NCBI GenBank assembly: GCA_030065635.1
Contig: JASJDJ010000017.1
Span: forward strand, 1 to 46,287
Length of the DNA: 46,287 nt
DNA from: Xenococcaceae cyanobacterium MO_188.B32
GTDB lineage: Bacteria; Cyanobacteriota; Cyanobacteriia; Cyanobacteriales; Xenococcaceae
Direction of reading: 5' to 3'
Both the position numbers and the translations under genes were made by a program. Positions 8,988 to 16,422 of this stretch are shown here, one piece after another (position 1 is the stretch's first letter; every line of letters begins with the position of its first letter). The notes under the pieces are model-generated. The model was not told the DNA's origin. It did not search any database and was given only the letters and a program-made list of their open reading frames with translations.

Positions 8988-9207
8988 TTACAAAATTAAT
9001 ATTGTTATTGAAGAAGATAATGATGGATTTTACGCTTATTGCCCTCAACTAGAAGGTTGTCAGAGTCAAGGTGATTCCCTAGAAGAGGCAAAACAAAATA
9101 TTTATGAAGCCGTCGAACTATATATAGAGACTCTCTCAGATGAAGAAAAACAATCTCTACTTCAGAAAAAGATAACTAGTTTAATGCTAGAGGTGAATGT
9201 TGCCTAG
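8983..9207 (+). CDS. hicB: HicB-family antitoxin
   Basis: A 74-residue protein with the HicB partial RNase H-like fold: the start MSYKINIVIEEDNDGFYAYC matches the conserved strand-turn, followed by PQLEGCQSQGDSLEEAKQNI and a YIETL helix. It would bind and neutralise HicA and autoregulate the operon, although no separate DNA-binding domain is visible at this length. Its stop overlaps the hicA start by 11 nt, which implies translational coupling. The order is antitoxin first. No Shine-Dalgarno precedes the ATG; the upstream DNA is the mazF remnant. Confidence 0.9.
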   Translation: MSYKINIVIEEDNDGFYAYCPQLEGCQSQGDSLEEAKQNIYEAVELYIETLSDEEKQSLLQKKITSLMLEVNVA

Positions 9208-9400
9208 ATTACCTAGACTAACAGCCAGGGATGCAGAAAAACTTCTTTTTGATGCTGGCTTCAATCAAATTAGAAGTAAAGGAAGTCATCGAATTTATCA
9301 AAAGAATAGTACGAGAGTTGTTGTTCCTTTTCATTCTGGAAAGATATTGCATCCAAAGATAGTCAAACAAGTTGTTGAAGCGATAGATAAAACGAATTAA
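9197..9400 (+). CDS. hicA: HicA-family mRNA interferase toxin
   Basis: A 67-residue toxin with the double-stranded RNA-binding-like fold of HicA. The catalytic histidine lies in KGSHRIYQ (His31), and the segment VVVPFHSGKILHPKIVKQVV matches the conserved C-terminal half. It is expected to cleave mRNA when free of HicB. The ATG at 9197 overlaps the end of hicB and is preceded by GAGGTGA inside the hicB coding sequence. Length and catalytic residue are intact, so the pair may be functional. Confidence 0.9.
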   Translation: MLPRLPRLTARDAEKLLFDAGFNQIRSKGSHRIYQKNSTRVVVPFHSGKILHPKIVKQVVEAIDKTN

Positions 9401-9458
9401 AAGAAAATATTCTTGAGATAAGCGATCGCTTGACTCCCTTCTATTTATTATATTTCGA

Positions 9459-9573
9459 TCGCCCGATCTCCTTTTTTTTCTTTAATGCGATCGCGAGAAA
9501 CGAGAGAACTCTCTTGCTTTACAATCACTTTAATTTCAGAAATATCGTTGCGCTATTATGTGTAAATGGATGT
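9459..9573. repeat. Diverged direct repeat, copy A (upstream of vapB)
   Basis: This spacer block recurs at 10199..10316 before the second hicB. Shared stretches are TCGCCCGATCT, CTTTAATGCGATC and ATTTCAGAAATATC.TTG, in the same order and almost the same spacing (offset 740 at the left end and 744 at the right). Both copies contain a HIP1-like core. On the minus strand both copies can be read as R-D-R-I-K-x-x-K-x-D-R-A, so they may be duplicates of a vanished gene end. Confidence 0.55.
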
Positions 9574-9591
9574 GTAAAACTTGGTGTGGCT

Positions 9592-9786
9592 ATGGCAACT
9601 AATTTATCAATAGACCCAGAATTATTAGAAGAAGCCCTAAAAGTTGGTGGTTTTAGCACCAAAAAGGATACGGTAAACCAAGCACTTAAAGAGTTTATTC
9701 AAAGAAGAAAACAGCAAGAAATTATTGAACTATTTGGCAACTTTCCCTGTGATGAAGATTATGACTACAAAAAAGGACGTAAATGA
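9592..9786 (+). CDS. vapB: VapB-type antitoxin
   Basis: A 64-residue antitoxin starting MATNLSIDPELLEEALKVGG and continuing with FSTKKDTVNQALKEFIQRRK. This is the ribbon-helix-helix DNA-binding pattern of the VapB/DUF2191 group. The C-terminal tail (LFGNFPCDEDYDYKKGRK) would wrap the toxin. The frame is open upstream to 9430, but that extension is low-complexity, hydrophobic and lies in the repeat block, so the ATG at 9592 is chosen. The stop overlaps the vapC start (ATGA at 9783..9786). Confidence 0.85.
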   Translation: MATNLSIDPELLEEALKVGGFSTKKDTVNQALKEFIQRRKQQEIIELFGNFPCDEDYDYKKGRK

Positions 9787-10190
9787 GTGATGTAATTGTT
9801 GACACTTGTATTTGGTCGCTTGCTTTAAGAGGAAAAACACCAAGAGATCGAGAAGTCACTGAGGAATTAACCTCACTTATTAAAGAAAATCGCGCCAAGA
9901 TTATTGGTCTAATAAGGCAAGAAATTCTATCTGGCTATAGTGATTTTGCTCGTTACGAAAAACTGCGAAATAAATTGAGAGCCTTTCCTAACGAACAAGT
10001 AATAGATGTTGATTATGAATCTGCTGCTGAGTACTCAAATATATGCCGAAGCAAAGGAATTCAAGGTTCTCACACTGATTTTCTGATTTGTGCGGTTTCG
10101 ACTAGATTGAAAATGGAAATATATACCAACGACAAGGATTTTGGTCACTACTCTAAGCATCTTCCAATTTCTCTACATCAAGAAAACTAA
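9783..10190 (+). CDS. vapC: VapC-type PIN-domain ribonuclease toxin
   Basis: A 135-residue PIN-domain protein. The acidic metal-binding residues are visible: Asp7 in VDTCIW, Glu47 in RQEILSG, Asp99 in HTDFLICA and Asp117/Asp119 in TNDKDF. VapC toxins cleave tRNA or rRNA; the target here is unknown. A 4-nt ATGA overlap with vapB shows a coupled operon. All catalytic positions are present and the length is normal, so the toxin looks intact. Confidence 0.92.
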   Translation: MSDVIVDTCIWSLALRGKTPRDREVTEELTSLIKENRAKIIGLIRQEILSGYSDFARYEKLRNKLRAFPNEQVIDVDYESAAEYSNICRSKGIQGSHTDFLICAVSTRLKMEIYTNDKDFGHYSKHLPISLHQEN

Positions 10191-10198
10191 AAGCTAAG

Positions 10199-10316
10199 TC
10201 GCCCGATCTTCTTTTCTTACTTTAATGCGATCTCGTCTTTGACGAGGCGCGGAGCGATCATTTTCTAATTGCCCATATTTCAGAAATATCCTTGAAGCTA
10301 TTATTTATAAGAAAGA
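10199..10316. repeat. Diverged direct repeat, copy B (upstream of orphan hicB)
   Basis: This is the second copy of the block at 9459..9573. Its right end also contains the 19-mer AATATCCTTGAAGCTATTA (10285..10303), which recurs exactly 180 bp later inside the following hicB gene (10465..10483). The block therefore appears to be built from duplicated TA-region DNA. Confidence 0.55.
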
Positions 10317-10350
10317 AAACAGATTAAAAATAGAAAAAATAATCTAAATT

Positions 10351-10551
10351 ATGAAATGGCGAGTAGTTTTAGAAGCCGATGCAGAAACAGGAGAATGGGC
10401 GGTTTGGTGTCCCGAACTTCCTGGCTGTGTTTCTTGTGGTGCAACGGAAGAAGAAGCTTTAGAGAATATCCTTGAAGCTATTAAATTGTATCTTGAGCCT
10501 AGCGATCTCAAGCTCAATTCTGGTGCGATAATTCGTGAGGTAACTGTCTAA
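10351..10551 (+). CDS. HicB-family antitoxin, orphan
   Basis: A 66-residue HicB-like protein. It begins MKWRVVLEADAETGEWAVWC, continues with PELPGCVSCGATEEEALENI and a YLEP motif, and ends IIREVTV. It belongs to a different HicB subgroup from the copy at 8983. It has no functional toxin partner downstream: only a 16-codon hicA-like stub overlaps its stop (TAATG). It may act as a stand-alone regulator or be a leftover antitoxin. The ATG at 10351 has only weak purine support upstream. Confidence 0.85.
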   Translation: MKWRVVLEADAETGEWAVWCPELPGCVSCGATEEEALENILEAIKLYLEPSDLKLNSGAIIREVTV

Positions 10552-10601
10552 TGGGCGATCGCATTCGTCGCATGAATGCCAAGCAAGTCTGGAAAAAATA
10601 A
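10551..10601 (+). pseudogene. 5' stub of a hicA-like toxin gene
   Basis: The ATG overlaps the hicB stop by one base (TAATG), the usual coupling in hicBA operons. The 16-residue product MGDRIRRMNAKQVWKK resembles the beginning of HicA toxins paired with this HicB subgroup (MGxRI..MNA.QV..), then stops at TAA. The catalytic histidine region is absent. I infer a deletion that removed the rest of the toxin. Confidence 0.5.
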
Positions 10602-10608
10602 TTATTCA

Positions 10609-11290
10609 TTATCCATTGTTTATTTCCTCAAATAATTCCTTTACCTCTGCTTCTGTCATCTCAAACATTGCTGCAATTTCTGTCACCAGGTTATCATCTT
10701 GGGTTTTTTGATAAAATCGAGCTAAATTTCTGATTATAATACCAATTACTTGTTCATCATTAGACTCTGCGGTAATCTCCAAATCTTGGAGATAATAACT
10801 TCTTGCTTGTTCTAATTCTTCCACTTCTTCTGCTACTTTTCCTAATTGAAAATAGGTACTAGCTTGAGAAGGGCGATCGTTGTATTCAATCTCGATAGCC
10901 AGAGCTTGTTGGTAGTAATCTCGTGCTTGCTCGTATTCCTTTAAATCTTGGGCTACCATGCCTAATTGGTGGTAAGTGCGGGCTTGAGAAGGGCGATCGT
11001 TGTATTCAGTTATCGATAGCCAGAGCTTGTTGATAGTAATCTCGTGCTTGCTCGTATTCCTTTAAATCTTGGGCTACCATGCCTAAGTTGTGGTAAGTAG
11101 TAGCCAGATAAGATTGTTTTTGGCTATCTTCAATCTGAAGGGGGTACAACCGCGCTAGACTATACTCTGTATGCGTTTCATAGCTATCAAACCTTTTTGA
11201 TAAAATGGCAGCTTATTGAGAGCTGTTTTCATTAATTTTTCCACCCACTCCCAACGTTCAATTTTACCTTTATCAGATTTTTCATTAATG
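10609..11290 (-). pseudogene. Frame-shifted TPR-repeat gene
   Basis: Three collinear pieces lie in different frames on the minus strand. The distal piece (10609..10959) is open for 116 residues and carries TPR units such as EYEQARDYYQQALAIE. Just upstream an almost identical unit (EQARDYYQQALAID) ends in a stop near 11018 because of a one-base difference (ATTCAATCTCG against ATTCAGTTATCG). A further shift near 11180 separates ETHTEYSLARLYPLQIEDSQ from an N-terminal piece containing KIERWEWVEKL. The original gene probably coded a TPR protein of the type common in cyanobacterial signalling. The near-identical tandem units suggest recombination. The 3' piece might still be translated from the internal ATG at 10959. 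Confidence 0.7.
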
Positions 11291-11322
11291 ATTTACCTAA
11301 CAGAATTGTCAGTTCTCAAAGC

Positions 11323-11640
11323 TTGCCTTGCAATTATTGTCTATTATTTAAAGTACTCGCCTATGGATTTTCTATTAGTAGTATTGTCCTTAGCTTTGTT
11401 GGACTATATGAAACTATTGACTTAAAAATTATCAAGCCAGGCAGACTAATCGAAGAATGCGATAGAGTACCCAATTGGGAATTAAAATTAGCAATTATTG
11501 ATAAGTGGGAAGATAAATTAGCAAATTTTGAAAAACTAAACAAACTAAAAAAGAAACTTTTCAATTTCTCGATAATTCTTTTATTATCATCAGGGTTAAT
11601 GGCTGCTATTAATAAAATTATTGCTTCAATACTTTATTAG
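11323..11640 (+). CDS. Membrane protein fragment, function unknown
   Basis: About 105 residues with two hydrophobic segments (around 10-28 and 83-103) flanking a charged, Lys/Asp-rich helical region (PNWELKLAIIDKWEDKLANF). The only in-frame early start is a TTG at 11323 without a Shine-Dalgarno, and the reading frame runs upstream into sequence that is antisense to the TPR remnant. This suggests that the 5' part was lost at a junction near 11290..11320. I do not recognise the family. Confidence 0.4.
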   Translation: MPCNYCLLFKVLAYGFSISSIVLSFVGLYETIDLKIIKPGRLIEECDRVPNWELKLAIIDKWEDKLANFEKLNKLKKKLFNFSIILLLSSGLMAAINKIIASILY

Positions 11641-11655
11641 GAAGCTGGCAAATAA

Positions 11656-12309
11656 TTACGTTAAAAGTCGAAACTTGTAAGCTGCTCCCCTGCCCCTCTG
11701 CTCCCCTGCCCCTCTGCCCCTCTGCTCCCTTGCCCGACAATCTCTTAACCACAAATTAACAGCTTGACCGATAATACCATTACTAGTTTCCATAGGGGGG
11801 GTAGGTAAATCTTTCTGGGTAGAAGGACTAAAGCGAGAAAACATTGTTACCATGCGCCAACCACTGGGAGTTTGGGTTAAAAATAACCAATGGTAATTTT
11901 GAGTCTCTATTTTTCTTGTATTATCGATATATTGTCTTTCTGAAGTGGTAAAAAATATTTGCTTGGGATTGTTTTTGGTACCTGGATTATACTGAAATTG
12001 GGGTAAATCTAACGGTTCAAATTCAGATTTACCAGCAAAAACAACATAACTATCGAATCCTTCACGGCGATGAGAATCTTGGGTTCTTTGAATTACTCGA
12101 TTAGCATAGTCAGCTAAATCTTTTAACATTAAAGAAGTCAGAGTTTCTACATCTTGAGGACAACCTTTATTTTGAGATTGTCGATCGCCCTCCTCTCGAT
12201 TTTGTGCCAGACTAACTAATAATTTTCCTTGAATTACCCAAGAAAATAAACAAGCGAATACTATTAAAAAATATTTATTGATTATTGATTGCTGTTTTTG
12301 CTTAAACAT
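11656..12309 (-). CDS. Secreted or membrane-anchored hypothetical protein with repeat-derived C-terminus
   Basis: A 217-residue protein with an N-terminal hydrophobic segment (about residues 13-35, possible signal peptide ending near SLAQ). The core has two cysteines (CPQD near residue 50 and LRDC near 192), and segments such as LTSLMLKDLADYANRVIQRT, NYHWLFLTQTPSGWRMVTMF and IIGQAVNLWLRDC look like a conserved cyanobacterial extracytoplasmic family of unknown function. The last ~25 residues (EQRGRGAGEQRGRGA) are encoded by the C-rich simple repeat at 11684..11733 and are probably acquired, the native end lying near LRDC. Monocistronic. Confidence 0.7.
   Translation of the reverse strand: MFKQKQQSIINKYFLIVFACLFSWVIQGKLLVSLAQNREEGDRQSQNKGCPQDVETLTSLMLKDLADYANRVIQRTQDSHRREGFDSYVVFAGKSEFEPLDLPQFQYNPGTKNNPKQIFFTTSERQYIDNTRKIETQNYHWLFLTQTPSGWRMVTMFSRFSPSTQKDLPTPPMETSNGIIGQAVNLWLRDCRAREQRGRGAGEQRGRGAAYKFRLLT
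11684..11733. repeat. C-rich simple repeat (CCCCTCTGCTCCCCTG type)
   Basis: A tandem-like run of CCCTCTGCTCCCCTGCC units, typical of dispersed cyanobacterial G/C-skewed repeats. A related shorter run lies at about 12387..12418. Here it is inside the 3' end of the preceding coding sequence and creates its RGRGA tail. Confidence 0.75.
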
Positions 12310-12440
12310 TCGATAGCTGACTCACTATAAGCTTTATGGCAGAAAAAACAAAAGTTAGGATGATTTTTAATCTTATTTGTATTGCCTCCTCTGCACCTCC
12401 GCTCCTCTGCACCCTTGCTCATAAAATTTAATGATAAAAA

Positions 12441-13154
12441 TTAAGTCGAGTTACTTATCTCTGCACAAATCTTTGACCAAGCCTCGACGGGATTTTCTGC
12501 TTTAGTAATAGGACGACCAATAACTAAATAATCTGCACCTGCTTGAATGGCTTGGGCTGGTGTCATTACCCTTTTTTGATCCCCTGTTTCTGCCCAACTG
12601 GGACGTACTCCCGGACATACTAACAAAAAATCATTCCCGCAAACCTGACGTAGTTGACTTACTTCATGAGGAGAACAAACAGCCCCATCAATACCAGATT
12701 CTTTGGCAAGTAAGGCCATTTGCAAAGCATATTCGGGCAATTCTAAAGGAATTTTGAGCTCGAAAGCTAAATCTCTGGAATTTAGACTGGTTAATAGGGT
12801 AATAGCTAATAATTTGGGTGGTTTATCTACCGTACTAATAGCTTCTGCTCCACCTTGTAAAGCTTTGCGTCCCATCGTAGCGTGGAGGGTAAGTAAGTCA
12901 ACTCCATACTTACTGGCAGAACGACAAGCACCAGCTACAGTATTGGGGATATCATGAAATTTAAGATCGAGAAAGATCCGTTTTTCTTTATCTTGAAGGA
13001 ATTGTAAGATATCAGAACCAGCACTAACAAATAATTCTAAACCTACTTTCCAAAAAGTTACTTGGGGTAATCTATTAACAAGATCGATCGCATCTTCTAA
13101 ATTGGGTACGTCTAAAGGAACTATGACTTGTTGATGTTTGTTTTTTGATGACAT
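12441..13154 (-). CDS. pyrF: Orotidine 5'-phosphate decarboxylase
   Basis: A 237-residue TIM-barrel enzyme making UMP, the last step of de novo pyrimidine synthesis. The catalytic motif [11 protein letters not shown] is present at about residues 63-73, with [11 protein letters not shown] at the N-terminus, [11 protein letters not shown] in the middle, the PGVRP segment and the C-terminal [12 protein letters not shown] phosphate-binding strand. Length is normal. Its start lies only 28 bp from the divergent start at 13183, so promoters must overlap the coding regions. No operon partner on its own strand. Confidence 0.97.
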   Translation of the reverse strand: MSSKNKHQQVIVPLDVPNLEDAIDLVNRLPQVTFWKVGLELFVSAGSDILQFLQDKEKRIFLDLKFHDIPNTVAGACRSASKYGVDLLTLHATMGRKALQGGAEAISTVDKPPKLLAITLLTSLNSRDLAFELKIPLELPEYALQMALLAKESGIDGAVCSPHEVSQLRQVCGNDFLLVCPGVRPSWAETGDQKRVMTPAQAIQAGADYLVIGRPITKAENPVEAWSKICAEISNST

Positions 13155-13182
13155 TGTTAAATTATATAGCGGTTCTCATTTC

Positions 13183-14109
13183 ATGAAGAGAATAATACAA
13201 AAGTTAGAGCAAAAACTTGGAATTCCTGGCTTGGTCGATCGAATTGCTATGAATTTATCAGGCTCAGAACTTAATACATTTTTACTTTACCTCTTCAGCA
13301 AAAGGACAAAACAGATAACACCTCCAGTTCTGCTTCAACAATATAGACAAAATCGATTTAGTGTTCCTGCTTCTATCGATCCTATTCGGTATAAAGAAGA
13401 TGAGATTTTTTGGTTAAAAAGTGCAAACTATAAAGGTTTTAAGCCTGTTGTACTTTCACCTCTTATTCCTTTAGGGAGTAGTTCTGTAGTTGGATATGTC
13501 GATCAAAATAATGTTATTAGTGCTTTACGAGGGTCAGAAGTGGTTTCGGATGCTACTAATGCCTTGGCACTTAAAGTAGCAAGTGAAATCAGTAAAGAAA
13601 AGAAAGTAGCAGTTAAGCGATATTGTGGGACTCATAGACACGTAAGAGGTCAAAATTACAACAATCCAGCTTTTTCGGCTCATTTTGGTGCATTTTGCCT
13701 GGTCTCAGGAGGTATCGCTCGAAGCAATCATTCTTTTGAAGTAGAACTTGCCAAAACACACATTTCTTTTTATCTAGATATGTTGTTGTCGCTCTTTGCC
13801 AAAGAAAACCTGTCTATGGAAGTATATTTGGCAGATAATAGCAGTACAATATCCAGACAGATAGAAGAAGCAATAAGGCTAATTTGTCAGAGTTCAGAAG
13901 TAGATTTTAAAGTCCAAGAGCTTACCAACAAATATTATCAAATTCTTCAATTCAAGATTTTTTTTAGCTATAAAAATGGTCAGATCGATTTAGCAGATGG
14001 TGGTTTTGTTGATTGGACTCAGAAGATGCTGGCAAATAATAAACAGAGACTGTTTATAAGTGGTGTGGGTTTAGAAATAATCCATAAAATTAGACAAGAA
14101 ATGCTTTAA
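13183..14109 (+). CDS. Stand-alone class II aminoacyl-tRNA synthetase-like protein (HisRS/HisZ-like core)
   Basis: About 308 residues from the ATG at 13183; a longer frame from 13138 would overlap pyrF and is rejected. I read three class II-like motifs: a motif-1 region (FKPVVLSPLIPLGSS), then LRGSEVVSDATNALALKVA resembling the HisRS segment of the LRPE.T...A type; a motif-2 region (KRYCGTHRHVRGQNYNNPAF, then AHFGAFCLVSGG); and a glycine-rich motif-3 region (LADGGFVDW...RLFISGVGLE). No anticodon-binding domain follows, as in HisZ. Synthetase activity, a HisZ-like regulatory role or another ligase role are all possible. Fold call is inference from motif order. Confidence 0.5.
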   Translation: MKRIIQKLEQKLGIPGLVDRIAMNLSGSELNTFLLYLFSKRTKQITPPVLLQQYRQNRFSVPASIDPIRYKEDEIFWLKSANYKGFKPVVLSPLIPLGSSSVVGYVDQNNVISALRGSEVVSDATNALALKVASEISKEKKVAVKRYCGTHRHVRGQNYNNPAFSAHFGAFCLVSGGIARSNHSFEVELAKTHISFYLDMLLSLFAKENLSMEVYLADNSSTISRQIEEAIRLICQSSEVDFKVQELTNKYYQILQFKIFFSYKNGQIDLADGGFVDWTQKMLANNKQRLFISGVGLEIIHKIRQEML

Positions 14110-14236
14110 TTGCAAATTGTGTATCTGAACCTGAGTTCAGATTAAGCTGATCCACATTAAACTTGCATAATTTAGGCTCTGAAATCCTTTACTGACTTGG
14201 TTCGAGTATAAAAACTCAATGTTGATCAGCTTAACA

Positions 14237-14341
14237 TCATTTAGCTTCAGAATATATACCAACTAAATCACCCAAGTTTTCTTCTAGCCAATAATTTTCA
14301 TTGTGATCGCCAATACCACAGCAGATATGATCGTGAAGAGA
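14237..14341 (-). pseudogene. 34-codon coding relic cut off by the adjacent palindromic element
   Basis: The minus strand is open from the TAG at 14342..14344 to a TGA at 14237..14239 and reads SLHDHICCGIGDHNENYWLE, then ENLGDLVGIYSEAK. The composition looks protein-like rather than random. The open stretch begins right where the MITE-like element (14345..14446) ends, as expected if the element interrupted a gene. I do not recognise the family. Confidence 0.3.
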
Positions 14342-14344
14342 CTA

Positions 14345-14446
14345 ATACCATTTCTATTTAAGTTTGCTACAGATGACTGACACGGAGACACGGAGACACA
14401 CCAGACGCGGGGATCGATGTGTAGCATTAATTTTTGGAATTGGTAT
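14345..14446. mobile_element. MITE-like element with 31-bp imperfect terminal inverted repeats
   Basis: The ends at 14345..14375 and 14416..14446 align as inverted repeats without gaps at 20 of 31 positions, with identical outermost ATACCA and inner TGCTACA blocks. The interior holds the G-rich core GACACGGAGACACGGAGACA, which is also found in the element at 32900..33077. There is no coding capacity. Boundaries are approximate and no clear target duplication is seen. Confidence 0.5.
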
Positions 14447-14530
14447 AAAATATTAGTTATCCATAGAGTTTTTCTGTCCGTTAAAAGTTTTTGCCACAGA
14501 ACCTGTCAAACTAATTAGAATACAGAAAAA

Positions 14531-15406
14531 TTACAGAGGAGTCAAAATTTGAATTAAGATTTGCGCTTCCATACTAGAAGTGACAGATCGATCGCTGAAA
14601 GAGTTTATAGGAGTGATAGAACCTGAAACTGGGGCAGTATAATTAGGTAAGGCACTAGCAGCTAAAGGAATATGACGATCGCTCACTGCCAAACCATGAG
14701 TAGGATCGAAACCCCGCCAACCCGCACCTGGTAGATAAACTTCTGCCCAAGCGTGCAAATCTCGTTCTTGCTGGTCTGGATCTCCCTCTTGATAGCCACT
14801 AACAAACCTAGCTGCTAAACCAATCGATCGACAAACTTCCATAAATAAAATAGCCAAGTCGCGACAGGAACCTTGTTTTTTCCGCCAAGTAATTCCTGCT
14901 TGCCAAGGTTGCCCTATTTCTCTGGTTATGTAGTCGCATTTTTCGTAAATACGCTGATTTAAAGTAGATAAAAAAGCAATAGTATTGCCCTGAACTTCTT
15001 GACTAATTGCTTGGGCTAATTCTAAAGCCAAGGGGTCTGGGACAAAACTATAGGATTGCAGATATGGTTTTAGTCGCTGTAAGAGAGAACTAGGATAATC
15101 CAAGGGCAATGTAGTTGCCCAAGGTTCGAGTAAATAATTAAAAGGATTGGTTTGATAGGTTTCTACTTCAGCCAATATTTGCAAACTTAATTGCTCTGTA
15201 GGTTTACTAAACCACAGTTTAGTTAAGTTATTCCCATCAAGATCGGTAAAGTCTGAACTTCCTTGGGGTTGGGGATTAATTAATAGCGAAAAATTGTGTA
15301 GTTTTTGCCAATAGTCGCACCGGGGACGTAGCCTGAGGATATGAGGTTTGAGTAAAACTGATTGATTATAGGTGTAGGTGGTTTGATGACTTATTTGATA
15401 TAGCAT
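14531..15406 (-). CDS. Transglutaminase-like cysteine protease of the Anbu/ATP-grasp locus
   Basis: A 291-residue protein. The N-terminal beta-rich domain (YQISHQTTYTYNQSVLLKPH) is the usual bacterial transglutaminase N-terminal region. The catalytic core has Cys181 (KQGSCRDLAILF), His218 (DLHAWAEVYLPG) and Asp234 (WRGFDPTHG), a complete triad. It is probably a peptidase or amidase acting on a peptide or peptide-tagged substrate. It is the last gene of the leftward set ATP-grasp, alpha-E, transglutaminase, with a 31-nt gap to the alpha-E gene. The grouping with Anbu is a recognised genomic association. No signal peptide. Confidence 0.93.
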   Translation of the reverse strand: MLYQISHQTTYTYNQSVLLKPHILRLRPRCDYWQKLHNFSLLINPQPQGSSDFTDLDGNNLTKLWFSKPTEQLSLQILAEVETYQTNPFNYLLEPWATTLPLDYPSSLLQRLKPYLQSYSFVPDPLALELAQAISQEVQGNTIAFLSTLNQRIYEKCDYITREIGQPWQAGITWRKKQGSCRDLAILFMEVCRSIGLAARFVSGYQEGDPDQQERDLHAWAEVYLPGAGWRGFDPTHGLAVSDRHIPLAASALPNYTAPVSGSITPINSFSDRSVTSSMEAQILIQILTPL

Positions 15407-15437
15407 TAAAGTGACTTCTAAGTTAGTCCCATAATAA

Positions 15438-16385
15438 TTAACAATTATCTACAGCAAAAAAAGTAGTATAAATTTCGTTGCCTACTCCATTAATCGAACT
15501 TTGCATATCACCTAAAAATTCGTGTAAACCCGACTCAACTATATCATCGATAGTTAGATATCCCAATTGAGAACACAACTTGCCCAAAGACCTCTCTGCA
15601 CTATTACACCAAGTACCAATAGAAGTATTAGTAATTTCATGAAGACATCTTTCTGCTTGCCACAAACAGAAATGGATCGATCGAGGAAACTGACGGTTTA
15701 AAATCAAAAACTCGACTACACTACTGGGGATAATGCGGTGTTGGCATTTGCGATACATCTCGTAGGCACTAGCAGATTTAAGCAGAGACATCCATTGAAT
15801 TTGGTCTAAGGGTGTACCTACCCATTGAGCCGAAGGTAGCAAAACAAAGTACTTAACATCCAGTAAACGAGTGGTTTTATCGGCTCTTTCTAACAGTCTG
15901 CCCATCTGTCCAAAATGCCATCCTTCATTATGAGTCATAGTAGCATCCATAACTCCTGCAAAGCGATGACTAGCCATTCTCACTTGCTCAAAAAATTTCG
16001 GTAGACCATCTCTCTGTTTTCCAGGAGAAGCTTCTTTAACCATCAAATAAAAGGAGTTGACTTCTTCCCACATTTCTGAGGAAATAATTTCCCGAATGGA
16101 ACGAGCATTTTCTCTGGCTACTTGCAAACAAGAAATAATCGAGTTGGGATAATCACTATCAAAAGTTAGAAATTGAATCACATTTTCAGCATTAGCTTTG
16201 CCATAACGATTTTTAAATAACCTCACATCTCCTGTGATCGATACTAAAGGCTGCCACTGTTGGGTTATTTCTGCGGGCAAATCGAGTATTAAGTTTACAT
16301 TAACATCGACAAAACGAGCTACATTTTCTGCTCTCTCGATGTAGCGATTTAACCAGTAAATTGAATTAGCAACTCTACTTAACAA
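15438..16385 (-). CDS. Alpha-E domain protein (DUF403)
   Basis: A 315-residue all-helical protein beginning MLSRVANSIYWLNRYIERAE, the signature of the alpha-E/DUF403 family. Further family features include NARSIREIISSEMWEEVN and HNEGWHFGQMGRLLERADKT, with conserved acidic and arginine residues. No enzymatic residue is assigned in the family; it is thought to work with the adjacent circularly permuted ATP-grasp protein. The gap to the ATP-grasp gene upstream is 37 nt and includes the end of a heptamer repeat region. Confidence 0.93.
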   Translation of the reverse strand: MLSRVANSIYWLNRYIERAENVARFVDVNVNLILDLPAEITQQWQPLVSITGDVRLFKNRYGKANAENVIQFLTFDSDYPNSIISCLQVARENARSIREIISSEMWEEVNSFYLMVKEASPGKQRDGLPKFFEQVRMASHRFAGVMDATMTHNEGWHFGQMGRLLERADKTTRLLDVKYFVLLPSAQWVGTPLDQIQWMSLLKSASAYEMYRKCQHRIIPSSVVEFLILNRQFPRSIHFCLWQAERCLHEITNTSIGTWCNSAERSLGKLCSQLGYLTIDDIVESGLHEFLGDMQSSINGVGNEIYTTFFAVDNC

Positions 16386-16422
16386 TTTCTCCTATCCTCA
16401 CAATTCATAAGAATTCATGAAA

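Larger units (their letters stand above)
14110..14530. other. 421-bp spacer with hairpins, a gene relic and a MITE-like element
   Basis: The left part has a 7-bp hairpin (14124..14130 with 14135..14141) that could terminate the upstream gene, and an 11-bp inverted repeat TTAAGCTGATC (14142..14152 with 14224..14234). The middle holds a 34-codon minus-strand open relic and the right a MITE-like element, both listed separately. No intact gene is seen. Confidence 0.6.

Noticed and set aside
9430-9591. N-terminal extension of VapB
   Set aside because: The extension is encoded by the duplicated spacer and is hydrophobic and unlike antitoxins; the ATG at 9592 fits the family.
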